From contig NZ_VFTZ01000004.1 in NCBI RefSeq assembly GCF_006440775.1, positions 1 to 64,000 on the forward strand: a stretch of 64,000 bases of DNA, written 5' to 3'. The translations under genes and the position numbers were made by a program. The stretch is from Mesorhizobium sp. B2-7-2. GTDB taxonomy: Bacteria; Pseudomonadota; Alphaproteobacteria; Rhizobiales; Rhizobiaceae. Positions 36,357 to 46,194 of this stretch are shown here, one piece after another. Numbering within the stretch: position 1 is the first letter of the stretch; every line of letters begins with the position of its first letter. The notes under the pieces are model-generated. The model was not told the DNA's origin. It searched no databases and worked only from the letters and a program-made list of their open reading frames with translations.

Positions 36357-37861
36357 GGCTGAACGGTAAACTGCTGCCCTTCCTGGCCGCCGCGGCGATC
36401 GGTTTTTTCGTGCTCGGCACCGGCGCCCCGGGGCTGGTCGAAGCCAAGGCCGCGGGAGCCGGCGTGTCGGCTTCCGTTGCCACGCAGCGCGTCAAGCTCG
36501 GCCTCAACAAATCCGTGGTCATCGACTTGCCCAGCGACGCCTATGATATCCTCGTCGCCAATCCGGCGGTTGCCGATGCCGTGACGCGCACCGCGCGGCG
36601 CATCTACCTGTTCGGCAAGGCGGTCGGCGAGACCAACATTTTCGTCTTCGGCCCCAATGGCGAGCAGATCGTCAGCCTGGATCTGGCCGTCGAGCGCGAC
36701 GTCGCAGGGCTGGAAGACTATCTCAAGCGCTTCATCCCATCCTCGCAGATCAACGTCGAGCTTCTCAATGATAACGTCGTCCTGACGGGCATGGTCGACA
36801 CGCCCCTCGATGCCAAGCGGGCCGTCGACCTTGCAACCATCTTCGTGTCCGGCGGCGAAGCGACGACGGGTCAATATTCGCAGACCGCCGCCGGCGGCTC
36901 GGTCAATGGCGGCGTCGACATCAACAACCCCGACCAGGAGCGCCGGACCTCCAAGATCGTCAACCTCTTGCAGATCATCGGCGATGACCAGGTGACGCTC
37001 AAGGTGACCGTCGCCGAAGTCAGCCGCTCGGTGATGAAGCAGCTCGGCGTTAACTTGGTTGGCCGCGGTGGCAGCAATGGCATCAGCTATGGTGCGATCA
37101 GCGATACTTTCCCGGGTCTGGGCAAGCCACTGTCCGCCTCAGGCTTGAACTTCGCCACTTCATCCCTGCAAGGCACCATCAACGCCATGGAGCAGTCTGG
37201 TGCCATGAAGACACTGGCGGAGCCAACGTTAACGGCGGTCTCCGGGGAGAAGGCGACGTTCAAGGTCGGCGGCGAATACAACATAGTGACCGCCGTCACC
37301 AGCAACAAATCGACAGACAATCAGAATGCCGACAGAACCTGGACGTCATCGAAGGTCGACTATGGCATCGGACTGGAATTCCAGCCGGTGGTCCTGTCGG
37401 CTGGCCGTATCAGCCTGAAAGTGAGAACCGCGGTGTCAGAGCCGACGACGGAAGGCTCCGTTGCATTTGGCGATACCAATATCATATCGCTGCGCAAGCG
37501 CTTGGCGGATACGACCGTGGAGCTGCCTTCCGGGGGATCGATGATGATCGCCGGACTTGTTCGTGACGATGTGCGCCAGGCCCTCAACGGCCTGCCTGGC
37601 CTGACAAAGATACCGGTCCTCGGCGCTCTGTTTCGTAGCCGTGACTTCGTGCGCAACGAAAGCGAGCTCGTCATCATCATCACGCCTTACCTAGTCAAGC
37701 CTGTGGCACGCAACGATCTGGCGAAGCCTGATGACAATTTCAATCCTGCGAGCGACGGCGCCGGCATGTTCCTCGGCCGCGTCAACCGCGTCTACGGCAC
37801 CATGCAGACCGACAGGCCAGCCGGCCGCTACCACGGCGTCGTGGGCTTCATCTACAAATGA
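36353..37861 (+). CDS. cpaC: Outer-membrane secretin CpaC (RcpA)
   Basis: CpaC forms the outer-membrane channel for the Flp pilus. The 502-residue protein has a signal peptide (about 1-31), N0/BON-type periplasmic domains (VKLGLNKSVVIDLPSDAYD and LEDYLKRFIPSSQINVEL), and the C-terminal secretin domain with LQIIGDDQVTLKVTVAEVSR, SGEKATFKVGGEYNI and the V-P-x-L-G-x-L-F-R-S-like IPVLGALFRSRDF followed by ELVIIITPYLV. ATGA overlaps couple it to cpaB and cpaD. Confidence 0.95.
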   Translation: MRLNGKLLPFLAAAAIGFFVLGTGAPGLVEAKAAGAGVSASVATQRVKLGLNKSVVIDLPSDAYDILVANPAVADAVTRTARRIYLFGKAVGETNIFVFGPNGEQIVSLDLAVERDVAGLEDYLKRFIPSSQINVELLNDNVVLTGMVDTPLDAKRAVDLATIFVSGGEATTGQYSQTAAGGSVNGGVDINNPDQERRTSKIVNLLQIIGDDQVTLKVTVAEVSRSVMKQLGVNLVGRGGSNGISYGAISDTFPGLGKPLSASGLNFATSSLQGTINAMEQSGAMKTLAEPTLTAVSGEKATFKVGGEYNIVTAVTSNKSTDNQNADRTWTSSKVDYGIGLEFQPVVLSAGRISLKVRTAVSEPTTEGSVAFGDTNIISLRKRLADTTVELPSGGSMMIAGLVRDDVRQALNGLPGLTKIPVLGALFRSRDFVRNESELVIIITPYLVKPVARNDLAKPDDNFNPASDGAGMFLGRVNRVYGTMQTDRPAGRYHGVVGFIYK

Positions 37862-38607
37862 GTGGGAATGCGGATATGTCCAAGTCAGCATCGAAGGTCA
37901 TGACGGTCCGGACAGCATCCGGTATCGCAAGGATCCGTCGGCAGGTGGTCCCGGCATTGGCGGTCATGCTTGCCGCGTCGCTCGCAGGTTGCGCCAACCG
38001 CGACAGCGTAACCGTCGGGTCGATACCGGACGACTACCGCACGACCCATCCGATCGTCATTGCCGAGAAGAACCAGAAGATCGACCTGCCGGTCGGCGCC
38101 GGTGATCGCGGCATGACCGGTGCGCAGCGCGATACGCTGCTCGGTTTTCTCGACGGCTACGACAAGAGCGCCGCGCCGGCGCTGACGATCGCGATGCCGG
38201 CCGGATCCGCCAATGAGCTTGCCGCCAGGGCCGCCGGTCGCGATTTTGCCAGGCTCGCCATGGCGGCAGGCGTCAAGCGCAACCGCATCGTCATGACATC
38301 CTATCAGTCGGCGGTGCCGGAGGCGTCAGCGCCGGTGCGCGTCGCCTTCGTCGCGGTGAGGGCCCAGACCGACAAATGCGGGCGTTGGCCCGAGGACATG
38401 CTGGAGACGTCGCAGAACAAGCACTACGCCGACTTCGGCTGCTCCTATCAGAACAACCTCGCAGCACAGCTGGCCAATCCCAATGATCTGATCGGGCCGC
38501 GCAAACAGTCCGACATAGACGCCGAAAATCGCGGCGCGGTGATCGACAAGTACCGCGAGAGGGGCATCTCGGACGAGTTCCTCGGCAATTCGGAAGTAAC
38601 CTACTAA
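37858..38607 (+). CDS. cpaD: Pilus lipoprotein CpaD
   Basis: CpaD (RcpB) is an outer-membrane-associated lipoprotein that stabilises the secretin. The 249-residue product has a basic N terminus, a hydrophobic segment and lipobox LAGC with C45. The mature part has the family text DDYRTTHPIVIAEKNQKIDL and DFGCSYQNNLAAQLANPNDL. It overlaps cpaC by 4 bases. Confidence 0.92.
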   Translation: MSGNADMSKSASKVMTVRTASGIARIRRQVVPALAVMLAASLAGCANRDSVTVGSIPDDYRTTHPIVIAEKNQKIDLPVGAGDRGMTGAQRDTLLGFLDGYDKSAAPALTIAMPAGSANELAARAAGRDFARLAMAAGVKRNRIVMTSYQSAVPEASAPVRVAFVAVRAQTDKCGRWPEDMLETSQNKHYADFGCSYQNNLAAQLANPNDLIGPRKQSDIDAENRGAVIDKYRERGISDEFLGNSEVTY

Positions 38608-38646
38608 GCTGCGCCGGACGACGAAGAAAGCAGTCACGGAAAGAGC

Positions 38647-39936
38647 ATGACGATGAGCAATCTTGCCTACGACACGCCCGCCGAAACCGGCGACCTTTCG
38701 CAGCAGGACATCGCCGCCATGCAGGCGCTGCGCCCCGTGCCGCGTATTTCGATCCAGGCCTTCTGCGAGACCGAGGGGGTCGCCAACCCCGTCGAGCGCG
38801 CCGGCGAGGATCGCCGGATGGCCAAGGCCCATCTCAAGGTCCATATGGGCGGCATCCCGACCGCGATCGAGTTCTACCAGTCCGCGCCGACACCGAACCT
38901 GATCCTGCTGGAATCGCGCAGCGAACCGCAGCAGCTGCTCGAACAGCTCGGGCAGCTCTCGGAATATTGTGATCCGTCCTCCAAGGTGGTGGTTATCGGC
39001 CACTACAACGACGTCGGGCTCTACCGCGAGCTGATCCGTTCGGGCATTTCCGAATATGTCATCGCGCCGGTCTCGATGACAGACATCGTCAGCGTCGTGT
39101 CGTCGATCTTCGTCGATCCGGATTCGGAGCCGATCGGCCGCTCGATCGCGTTCATCGGCGCCAAGGGCGGCGTCGGCTCCTCGACCATCGCTCACAATGT
39201 CGCCTGGGCGATGTCTTCCCTGTTCAAGTCCGAGGTCGTCATCGCCGATCTCGATCTCGCCTTCGGCACCGCCAACATCAATTTCGATCAGGATCCGGCG
39301 CAAGGCATCGCCGAGGCGGTGTTTTCACCGGAGCGGGTGGACGAGGTCTATCTTGACCGTCTGCTTGCGCAATGCGCCGAGCATCTGTCGTTGCTCGCAG
39401 CTCCCTCCACGCTCGAGCGCGTCTACGATTTCGACTCCGAGGCCTTCGCGCAGATCATAGAGACAGCGCAGCGCAGCGCGCCTCTGCTTGTCCTCGATGT
39501 CCCTCACGTCTGGAGCGGGTGGACCAAGAGCACGCTGATCAAGGCGGACGAGATCGTCATCACGGCCACGCCCGAGCTCGCAAATCTTCGCAACACCAAG
39601 AACATGGTGGACATGCTGAAGCGGCTGCGTCCGAACGATCCGCCACCGAAGCTGATCATCAACCAGGCGGGAGTGCCGAAACGGCCCGAGATCGCGGCGT
39701 CCGATTTCGCCGAACCGCTCGGCATCACGCCGATGGCGGTGATCAACTTCGAACCGCTGCTGTTCGGCAATGCCGCCAACAACGGCCGCATGCTCTCCGA
39801 GATGGACGCCAAGAGCCCCGTCGTGACCACCATCAATGAAATAGCGCATGTGCTGACCGGACGCAGCGAAATCAAGACAAGGAAGAAAGCAGGCCTGGGC
39901 TCGATCCTCGGCAAGCTCTCGCGCAACAAGAAGTGA
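38647..39936 (+). CDS. cpaE: Pilus assembly/localisation ATPase CpaE (TadZ)
   Basis: CpaE/TadZ is a MinD/ParA-like ATPase that places the pilus machinery at the cell pole. The 429-residue protein has an N-terminal receiver-like domain (about 60-155) and a P-loop domain with the deviant Walker A FIGAKGGVGSSTIAHN starting at about 169, a typical ParA-like switch (ADLDLAFGTANINFDQDPA) and the L-V-L-D-V-P-H strand. In Caulobacter CpaE depends on PodJ for polar placement; a PodJ-like gene lies at the window end. Confidence 0.94.
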   Translation: MTMSNLAYDTPAETGDLSQQDIAAMQALRPVPRISIQAFCETEGVANPVERAGEDRRMAKAHLKVHMGGIPTAIEFYQSAPTPNLILLESRSEPQQLLEQLGQLSEYCDPSSKVVVIGHYNDVGLYRELIRSGISEYVIAPVSMTDIVSVVSSIFVDPDSEPIGRSIAFIGAKGGVGSSTIAHNVAWAMSSLFKSEVVIADLDLAFGTANINFDQDPAQGIAEAVFSPERVDEVYLDRLLAQCAEHLSLLAAPSTLERVYDFDSEAFAQIIETAQRSAPLLVLDVPHVWSGWTKSTLIKADEIVITATPELANLRNTKNMVDMLKRLRPNDPPPKLIINQAGVPKRPEIAASDFAEPLGITPMAVINFEPLLFGNAANNGRMLSEMDAKSPVVTTINEIAHVLTGRSEIKTRKKAGLGSILGKLSRNKK

Positions 39937-39966
39937 CGCTGATTGAGCGGCATCGGGTAGTCGATC

Positions 39967-41463
39967 ATGTTTGGTAAAAGAGGCAAAGACGACGGCAGCC
40001 GGGCAACGCCCGAATTCCGTCCGCCGGCATCCGCTCCCGCCGCCGCTCCAACCGGGACGATGACGGCCGAACGACCGGCCGCGCCGCCGTCCGGCACGCC
40101 GGCCACGCCGCCGGCGCGCCGGCCCGTCGAGGCGCCGCCCATGGCGCCGGAGCCGCCAAGAAGGGTTCAGCGCGAGCGCTCCGAGACCTATTACGACACC
40201 AAGAGCCAGGTGTTTTCGGCGCTCATCGACACGATCGACCTGTCGCAGCTCGCCAAGCTCGATCCCGAAAGCGCGCGCGAGGAAATCCGCGACATCGTCA
40301 ACGACATCATCGCGATCAAGAATTTCGCGATGTCGATCTCCGAGCAGGAAGAACTGCTCGAGGACATCTGCAACGACGTTCTGGGTTATGGACCGCTGGA
40401 GCCGTTGCTTGCCCGCGACGACATAGCCGACATCATGGTCAACGGCTCCAAGAACGTCTACATCGAAGTCAATGGCAAGGTCGAACAGACCGGCGTCCGT
40501 TTCCGCGATAACCAGCAGCTGCTCAACATCTGCCAGCGCATCGTCAGCCAGGTCGGCCGCCGCGTCGACGAATCGAGCCCGATCTGCGACGCGCGCCTGC
40601 CCGACGGCTCGCGCGTCAACGTCATCGCGCCGCCGCTGTCGATCGACGGCACCGCGCTCACCATCCGCAAGTTCAAGAAGGACAAGCTGACGCTGGACCA
40701 GCTGGTCAAGTTCGGCGCCATCTCGCCGCAAGGCGCGGAAATCCTCAAGATCATAGGCCGCGTCCGCTGCAACGTCGTCATCTCGGGCGGCACGGGCTCT
40801 GGCAAGACGACGCTGCTCAACTGTCTGACCAACTATATCGACCGCGAGGAGCGCGTCATCACCTGCGAGGATTCGGCGGAACTACAGCTGCAGCAGCCGC
40901 ATGTGGTCCGTCTCGAAACCCGGCCGCCCAATCTGGAGGGCGAAGGCGAGGTGACCATGCGCGACCTGGTCAAGAACTGCCTGCGCATGCGGCCGGAGCG
41001 GATCATCGTCGGCGAAGTGCGCGGACCGGAGGTGTTCGACCTTCTTCAGGCGATGAATACCGGTCACGACGGCTCGATGGGCACGATCCACTCGAACAGC
41101 CCGCGCGAATGCCTCAATCGTATCGAATCGATGATCGCCATGGGCGGCTATTCTCTGCCGCAGCGGACGGTGCGCGAGATCGTCGTCGGCTCGATCGACG
41201 TGATCATCCAGGCGGCTCGCCTGCGCGATGGCTCACGCCGCATCACCCACATCACCGAGGTGGTCGGCATGGAAGGCGATGTCATCATCACCCAGGATCT
41301 TGTGCTCTACAACATCAAGGGTGAAGACGCCGGCGGCCGGCTGGTCGGCGAGCATGTGTCGACAGGCATCGGCCGTCCGCAATTCTGGGACCGCGCCCGC
41401 TATTATGGCGAGGAGCAGCGCCTCGCCAATGCGCTCGAGGCGATGGAGAAACGCGCTGACTGA
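39967..41463 (+). CDS. cpaF: Pilus assembly ATPase CpaF (TadA)
   Basis: CpaF/TadA is the hexameric secretion ATPase powering Flp pilus extension and retraction. The 498-residue protein has a Pro/Ala-rich N terminus (about 10-65), an N-terminal helical domain and the T2SE ATPase core with Walker [15 protein letters not shown] at about 272-285, an Asp box ([20 protein letters not shown]), Walker B-type [17 protein letters not shown] and the His box [17 protein letters not shown]. Confidence 0.97.
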   Translation: MFGKRGKDDGSRATPEFRPPASAPAAAPTGTMTAERPAAPPSGTPATPPARRPVEAPPMAPEPPRRVQRERSETYYDTKSQVFSALIDTIDLSQLAKLDPESAREEIRDIVNDIIAIKNFAMSISEQEELLEDICNDVLGYGPLEPLLARDDIADIMVNGSKNVYIEVNGKVEQTGVRFRDNQQLLNICQRIVSQVGRRVDESSPICDARLPDGSRVNVIAPPLSIDGTALTIRKFKKDKLTLDQLVKFGAISPQGAEILKIIGRVRCNVVISGGTGSGKTTLLNCLTNYIDREERVITCEDSAELQLQQPHVVRLETRPPNLEGEGEVTMRDLVKNCLRMRPERIIVGEVRGPEVFDLLQAMNTGHDGSMGTIHSNSPRECLNRIESMIAMGGYSLPQRTVREIVVGSIDVIIQAARLRDGSRRITHITEVVGMEGDVIITQDLVLYNIKGEDAGGRLVGEHVSTGIGRPQFWDRARYYGEEQRLANALEAMEKRAD

Positions 41464-41481
41464 TGCATCTGGAGGTTGGAA

Positions 41482-41558
41482 GCAATTCCAGGAAAAGTGT
41501 GATGCGGTCGGGTTCGGCGACTTCGCCGTAACTTTCCGTCCGCAATTGCGTCAAGACA
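41482..41558 (+). repeat. Family A intergenic repeat (long variant) inside the tad operon
   Basis: It reads GAAGCAATTCCAGGAAAAGT, GTGATGCGGTCGGGTTCGG, CGACTTCGCCGTAAC, TTTCCGTCCGCAATTGCGTC. The insert GGTTCGGCGACTTCGCCGTA is absent from the short units and is shared with 12721-12806. It separates cpaF from tadB by 155 bases. Confidence 0.65.
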
Positions 41559-41618
41559 AAGAGACAGGGCGGTTCGCCGTTTCCTTGGAACGGCGAAATG
41601 TCCTAGGGACCCCGGTCG

Positions 41619-42632
41619 ATGTTCGGAATTGACACCACCGTACTGGCTTTCATCGTGCTTGCCGGCTTCAGCGCCGGCGCGGTGGCCTATGCTTTCCTGT
41701 TCACGCGCATCGACAACGAGAAGCAGGCCGGCAAGCGGCTTCAGACCATCAAGACAGCCGAAACGGACCGGTCGGTGGTGAAAGCGACGCGCGACCGCGC
41801 CGCGGAAGCGGTCAAGCGGCGAAAAAACGTTCAGGACACGCTGAAGCAGCTCGACGAGAAGCAGAAGACCAATGATCGCAACGTCAAGAAACCGCCGCTG
41901 AAGGTTCAGATCCGCCAAGCCGGCATGCAGGTTCCGATCGAGCGTTTCTATATCTATTCCGCTGTTTGCGGGATCATCCTGACGGCCGTTCTCTTTTTCC
42001 TCGGCGCGCCCCTATGGGCGCTGCCCGGTGCCCTGCTGGTGGGCGGCCTCGGCCTGCCGCGCTGGTTCGTGTCGTTTCGCCGCACACGTCGCACCAAGGC
42101 CTTCCTGGAAGAATTTCCGAACGCGCTCGACATCATCGTGCGCGCGGTCAAGTCCGGCCTGCCGCTCAATGATGCGATCCGCCTGATCGCCAACGAATCG
42201 CCCGAACCGGTCCGGTCCGAATTCCGCCGCATCGTCGATTCCCAGCAGATGGGCATGTCGGTGCCCGACGCCGCCATGCGCATGCCCGAGACGATGCCGT
42301 GCAGCGAAGCCGGCTTCTTCGGCATCGTCATCCAGATTCAGTCGCAGGCCGGCGGCAACCTGTCCGAGGCGCTGGGCAACCTTTCGCGCGTCCTGCGCGA
42401 CCGCAAGAAGATGAAGGCCAAGGTCCAGGCGCTGTCGATGGAAGCCAAGGCATCGGCCGTCATCATCGGCGCCTTGCCGTTCGTCGTCGCCTTCCTCGTC
42501 TATCTGTCGAGCCCGAACTACATCATGCCGCTGTTCACCACCAACGTCGGCAACCTGATCCTCGGCTGCTCGGGTGTGTGGATGTCGATCGGCATCCTGG
42601 TGATGCGCAAGATGATGAACTTCGAAGTGTAG
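41619..42632 (+). CDS. tadB: Tad inner-membrane platform protein TadB
   Basis: TadB is one of two polytopic T2SF-type proteins that form the inner-membrane platform. The 337-residue protein has an N-terminal helix, a charged linker, membrane helices at about 110-150, the T2SF domain (about 165-290, with EEFPNALDIIVRAVKSGLPL and the QAGGNLSEALGNLSRVLRDR segment) and two C-terminal helices. It pairs with TadC, 13 bases downstream. Confidence 0.95.
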   Translation: MFGIDTTVLAFIVLAGFSAGAVAYAFLFTRIDNEKQAGKRLQTIKTAETDRSVVKATRDRAAEAVKRRKNVQDTLKQLDEKQKTNDRNVKKPPLKVQIRQAGMQVPIERFYIYSAVCGIILTAVLFFLGAPLWALPGALLVGGLGLPRWFVSFRRTRRTKAFLEEFPNALDIIVRAVKSGLPLNDAIRLIANESPEPVRSEFRRIVDSQQMGMSVPDAAMRMPETMPCSEAGFFGIVIQIQSQAGGNLSEALGNLSRVLRDRKKMKAKVQALSMEAKASAVIIGALPFVVAFLVYLSSPNYIMPLFTTNVGNLILGCSGVWMSIGILVMRKMMNFEV

Positions 42633-42645
42633 GGGCGCGGATCCG

Positions 42646-43662
42646 GTGACAGAGCAGGTCGTCAAAACACTCACCGACCCTTCTTTCCTGATCGCGATGC
42701 TGGTCGGCATCGCCGTGTTCGCGACCGTCTTCACGCTCCTGCCGGCGTTCGGCGGCACGTCGCTCAAGTCGCGCATGAAAAGCGTGGCGCTCGAACGCGA
42801 CAAAATGCGCGCCGAGCAGCGTGCGCGGCTGGCCAACGAGGCCGACCGCCGCCGCAAGGGCCTGCGCGAGGAACAGTCCATCGGCATGCGCAACATCGTC
42901 GACCGCCTGGATCTCAGGCGCGCGCTTGCCGACGAGAGCACGATCCAGAAGCTCAAGGTCGCGGGCTTCCGCGGCCAGAACCCGCTGACACGCTTCCTCT
43001 TTTTCCGCCTGGTCCTGCCATTCGTCGGTTTTGCCTTGGCGGCCATCTATCTGTTCGTGCTCGGCGGCCTGCCGCAGCAGCCGGCCTTCATCAAGCTGTT
43101 CGTCTGTGTCGTTGTCGCCTATGGCGGCTTCTATGCGCCGATCCTCTACGTCAACAACCGCGCGACCAAGCGCAAGCAGTCGATCCAGCTGGCGTGGCCG
43201 GACGCGCTCGACCTGATGCTGATCTGCGTGGAATCCGGCATGTCGGTGGAAGCGGCCCTGCGCAGGGTAGCCGACGAGATCGGCACGCAGTCGGTGGCGC
43301 TTGCCGAGGAATTCGTGCTCACCAATGCGGAGCTGTCCTATCTGCAGGACCGCAAGAACGCCTATGAGAACCTGGCAAGCCGCACTGGCCTGGAATCGGT
43401 GAAGTCGGTATCCCAGGCCCTGGTCCAGGCTGAGCGCTACGGCACGCCGGTGGCGCACGCGCTACGCGTGCTCGCCTCGGAAAGCCGCGACATGCGCATG
43501 AACGCCGCCGAGAAGAAGGCCGCGGCACTTCCGCCGAAGCTTACCGTGCCGATGATCCTGTTCTTCCTGCCGGTTCTGTTCGCCATCATTCTGGGACCGG
43601 CCGGCATCCAGGTCAGCCAGCGCGGCATCTTCGGCGACCAGCACAGCTCCTCGAGCCAGTAA
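42646..43662 (+). CDS. tadC: Tad inner-membrane platform protein TadC
   Basis: The 338-residue partner of TadB has the same T2SF layout: an N-terminal helix, a basic coiled linker (about 45-90), membrane helices near 118-165, the T2SF domain with WPDALDLMLICVESGMSVEA and the QALVQAERYGTPVAHALRVL block, then a C-terminal helix. It starts at GTG 42646. A repeat and a strong bidirectional terminator follow. Confidence 0.95.
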   Translation: MTEQVVKTLTDPSFLIAMLVGIAVFATVFTLLPAFGGTSLKSRMKSVALERDKMRAEQRARLANEADRRRKGLREEQSIGMRNIVDRLDLRRALADESTIQKLKVAGFRGQNPLTRFLFFRLVLPFVGFALAAIYLFVLGGLPQQPAFIKLFVCVVVAYGGFYAPILYVNNRATKRKQSIQLAWPDALDLMLICVESGMSVEAALRRVADEIGTQSVALAEEFVLTNAELSYLQDRKNAYENLASRTGLESVKSVSQALVQAERYGTPVAHALRVLASESRDMRMNAAEKKAAALPPKLTVPMILFFLPVLFAIILGPAGIQVSQRGIFGDQHSSSSQ

Positions 43663-43663
43663 A

Positions 43664-43712
43664 GCAATTCCAGGAAAAGGGTCGAGCGGTTTTCCGTCCG
43701 GAATTGCGTAAA
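43664..43712 (+). repeat. Family A intergenic repeat after tadC
   Basis: It reads AAGCAATTCCAGGAAAAGGG, TCGAGCGGTTTTCCGTCC, GGAATTGCGT, nearly identical to the copy at 24057-24112. Confidence 0.7.
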
Positions 43713-43743
43713 AACAAAGAGTTAGGGCCGTTCGCTTCAAATC

Positions 43744-43776
43744 AAAAAGCCGCGCGGGATCCGCGCGGCTTTTTTT
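43744..43776. terminator. Bidirectional terminator between tadC and tadD
   Basis: AAAAAGCCGCGCGG (43744-43757), loop GAT, CCGCGCGGCTTTTTTT. A-tract and T-tract flank a 10-bp perfect stem, so it can end both convergent transcripts. Confidence 0.88.
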
Positions 43777-43809
43777 GAACGGTGGTCGATTTGGCAATGC
43801 CGTCCGCGG

Positions 43810-44637
43810 TCAGTTCGTGGCGATCTTCGCCTTGGCCTTGTCCTGATCCTTCAATTGGCTCCAGGCGTTCTGCTGGGCAAGCATCTGGCGCAGATAGGCG
43901 ACGTTGGCCTGCGCCTGTTCGGGCGACAGTTCCTGCGAGGCGATCTTCTCGGCTTCGTCGAAGCGGCCCTGCAGGCCGACGACCAGAGCGAGGTTCTGCC
44001 GCACTCTGCTGTCGGCGCCGGGCTGCTGCGCGGCGGAGCGCATATAGGTTTCTGCCGTGCGCAGGTCGCCTTCGAGCACATAGGACATGCCGAGATTGGA
44101 CAGCACCGAAGGCTCGTTCGGCTTCAGTTCCAGCGCCTTGCGATAGTCTTGCCGCGCTTCGTCTTTCTGTCCCATCTGGTCGAGAATGGCGGCTTCCGCC
44201 GACACCAGCTTCCAGTCCGGATATTCGGGCGTCTGCGCGCGCCGCACGGCATCGAGGGCCGGTTCGAACTGGCCGTTGGCGGCAAGCGCCTTGCCATAGG
44301 CTGCAAGCACCTCGCGATCCTTGGGATAGGCGATCGCCAGCTTGCGCATCACCGCCAAAGACTGGTCGGCATCGCCGTCCATCTGCAGCGCCGCCGCGAA
44401 ATTCATCGCGACGCGCTTGTCGCCCGGATTGCGGGCATAGGACTGGCCGAGCCTGGACGTGGCGGTACGCAATTCGCCGGACGACATCGTTTCCAGCGGC
44501 CTGCTGTCGGGGCGGGAGATGGAGCCCGTGGTGAACTTGCTGGTGCTGCCGCAACCCGCCACGCTGGCCGCCAGCGCCGCCATGAAAGCCGTGGTGATCA
44601 GACGCTTGGCTGTAAGGTTCAACGCTTCGGTCGGCAT
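43810..44637 (-). CDS. tadD: TadD-like TPR lipoprotein
   Basis: TadD is an outer-membrane lipoprotein with tetratricopeptide repeats needed for Flp pilus assembly, possibly for secretin multimerisation. The 275-residue product has a lipobox SVAGC with C29 and TPR repeats from about 75 to 240 (for example KALELKPNEPSVLSNLGMSY and GRFDEAEKIASQE). It is convergent with tadC, which is common in rhizobial tad loci. Confidence 0.9.
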   Translation of the reverse strand: MPTEALNLTAKRLITTAFMAALAASVAGCGSTSKFTTGSISRPDSRPLETMSSGELRTATSRLGQSYARNPGDKRVAMNFAAALQMDGDADQSLAVMRKLAIAYPKDREVLAAYGKALAANGQFEPALDAVRRAQTPEYPDWKLVSAEAAILDQMGQKDEARQDYRKALELKPNEPSVLSNLGMSYVLEGDLRTAETYMRSAAQQPGADSRVRQNLALVVGLQGRFDEAEKIASQELSPEQAQANVAYLRQMLAQQNAWSQLKDQDKAKAKIATN

Positions 44638-44762
44638 CGGCGCCCGGTCTCCATTCCTGTGCGGCCATTGGCTGGCCGTCTTCCCTCCGGCAGAAATATT
44701 CTGTTAACCCTAACGGACCGTTAAGAAGCGCCGACTCGAACTGTTCGGCCGGAGATCATCGC

Positions 44763-46127
44763 ATGCCTGTCGAACTCATTGAGCAGAAGCCGGAAGCCGC
44801 CTTGCCTGTCTATCTGGTGGCGAAGGACGCCCTTGAAGCCGCGGCGCTGCCGCCCTCCGCCGTCGCCTGGGCAAGAGCCAACGGTTTTTCCGGCGAGGCA
44901 GGGCGCACGCTGGTCCTGCCGGGCGAGGGTGGCGGGCTTGCCGGCGCGCTGTTCGGGACAGGCGATGGCGAAAGCGTTCTTGCCCTCGGCGCGCTCGCAA
45001 GGGCGTTGCCGGAGGGCGACTGGCATTTCGCATCGCGCCCGGCGCAACCCGATCTCGCGGCGCTCGCGCTTGTCCTCGGCGGCTATGTCTTTACTCGTTA
45101 CGGCAAGAAGCCCGGCAAGACTTTGCGCTTCGCGCTTCCGGAGGGCACCGACGCGGCGCATGTCAGCCGTGTCGCCGACAGCGTGTTCCTGACACGCGAC
45201 CTCGTCAACACGCCGACCAGCGACCTCGGTCCGGTCGAATTGGAAGAAGCCGCCCGAAAACTGGCGACCGCCCACGGCGCCGATATCTCGGTGATCCATG
45301 GTGACGATCTCCTGATGCGGAATTTCCCGATGATCCACGCCGTCGGCCGGGCCTCCACTGGCGCGCCGCGGCTGATCGACATGAGCTGGGGACCGGGCGA
45401 CGCGCCGAAGGTGACGCTGGTCGGCAAGGGCGTCTGCTTCGATACCGGCGGCCTCGACATCAAGCCGTCGTCGGGCATGCTTCTGATGAAGAAGGACATG
45501 GGCGGCGCCGCCAACGTGCTGGGTCTCGCCGCTATGATCATGGCGGCGAGACTGAATGTCCGGCTGCGCGTGCTGATCCCCGCCGTCGAGAATTCGATCG
45601 CCGGCAATGCCTTCCGGCCCGGCGACGTGCTCAGGAGCCGCAAGGGCATCACGGTCGAGATCGGCAACACGGACGCCGAAGGCAGGCTGATCCTGGCCGA
45701 CGCGCTGGCGCTGGCCGACGAGGAGCAGCCCGCTTTGCTGGTCGACATGGCGACGCTGACCGGAGCCGCCCGCGTCGCGCTGGGGCCCGATCTGCCGCCT
45801 TTCTACACCAACGACGAGACGCTTGCCGCCGACCTGGCCGCGGCGTCGGTGGCGGTCGAGGATCCACTGTGGCGCATGCCTTTGTGGCGACCTTACGATG
45901 CAAAGCTTTCCTCGAAGATCGCCGACATCAACAATGTGACGACGGACGGCTTTGCCGGATCGATCACCGCCGCGCTTTTCCTCAAGCGCTTCGTCGAGAA
46001 GACCGACAGCTGGGCACATTTCGACATCTTCGCCTGGAACCCGGCCGACCGACCCTACGGCCTGACCGGCGGCGAAGCCCAAGGCATTCGTGCGCTGGAG
46101 CGGATAATTACGCAGCGATTTGCCTGA
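44763..46127 (+). CDS. M17-family leucyl aminopeptidase
   Basis: This di-zinc exopeptidase removes N-terminal residues from peptides in the cytoplasm. The 454-residue protein has the C-terminal catalytic domain with VGKGVCFDTGGLDIK at about 220-234, the MKKDMGGAA metal-ligand segment, and the signature NTDAEGRL at about 302-309. The N-terminal macro-like domain is shorter and divergent. Known relatives in alphaproteobacteria are annotated as leucyl aminopeptidases distinct from E. coli PepA. It is divergent from tadD. Confidence 0.92.
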   Translation: MPVELIEQKPEAALPVYLVAKDALEAAALPPSAVAWARANGFSGEAGRTLVLPGEGGGLAGALFGTGDGESVLALGALARALPEGDWHFASRPAQPDLAALALVLGGYVFTRYGKKPGKTLRFALPEGTDAAHVSRVADSVFLTRDLVNTPTSDLGPVELEEAARKLATAHGADISVIHGDDLLMRNFPMIHAVGRASTGAPRLIDMSWGPGDAPKVTLVGKGVCFDTGGLDIKPSSGMLLMKKDMGGAANVLGLAAMIMAARLNVRLRVLIPAVENSIAGNAFRPGDVLRSRKGITVEIGNTDAEGRLILADALALADEEQPALLVDMATLTGAARVALGPDLPPFYTNDETLAADLAAASVAVEDPLWRMPLWRPYDAKLSSKIADINNVTTDGFAGSITAALFLKRFVEKTDSWAHFDIFAWNPADRPYGLTGGEAQGIRALERIITQRFA

Positions 46128-46194
46128 GCCGGAAGACCAAGCGGCAGATCGTCACTGAAACGGAACCGAAACAATTTGCCGGCATGCTTGGACG

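Noticed and set aside
34802..44637. Horizontal transfer of the tad locus
   Set aside because: Base composition and codon use look like the surroundings and the same repeats occur inside and outside; no integrase or tRNA boundary seen.
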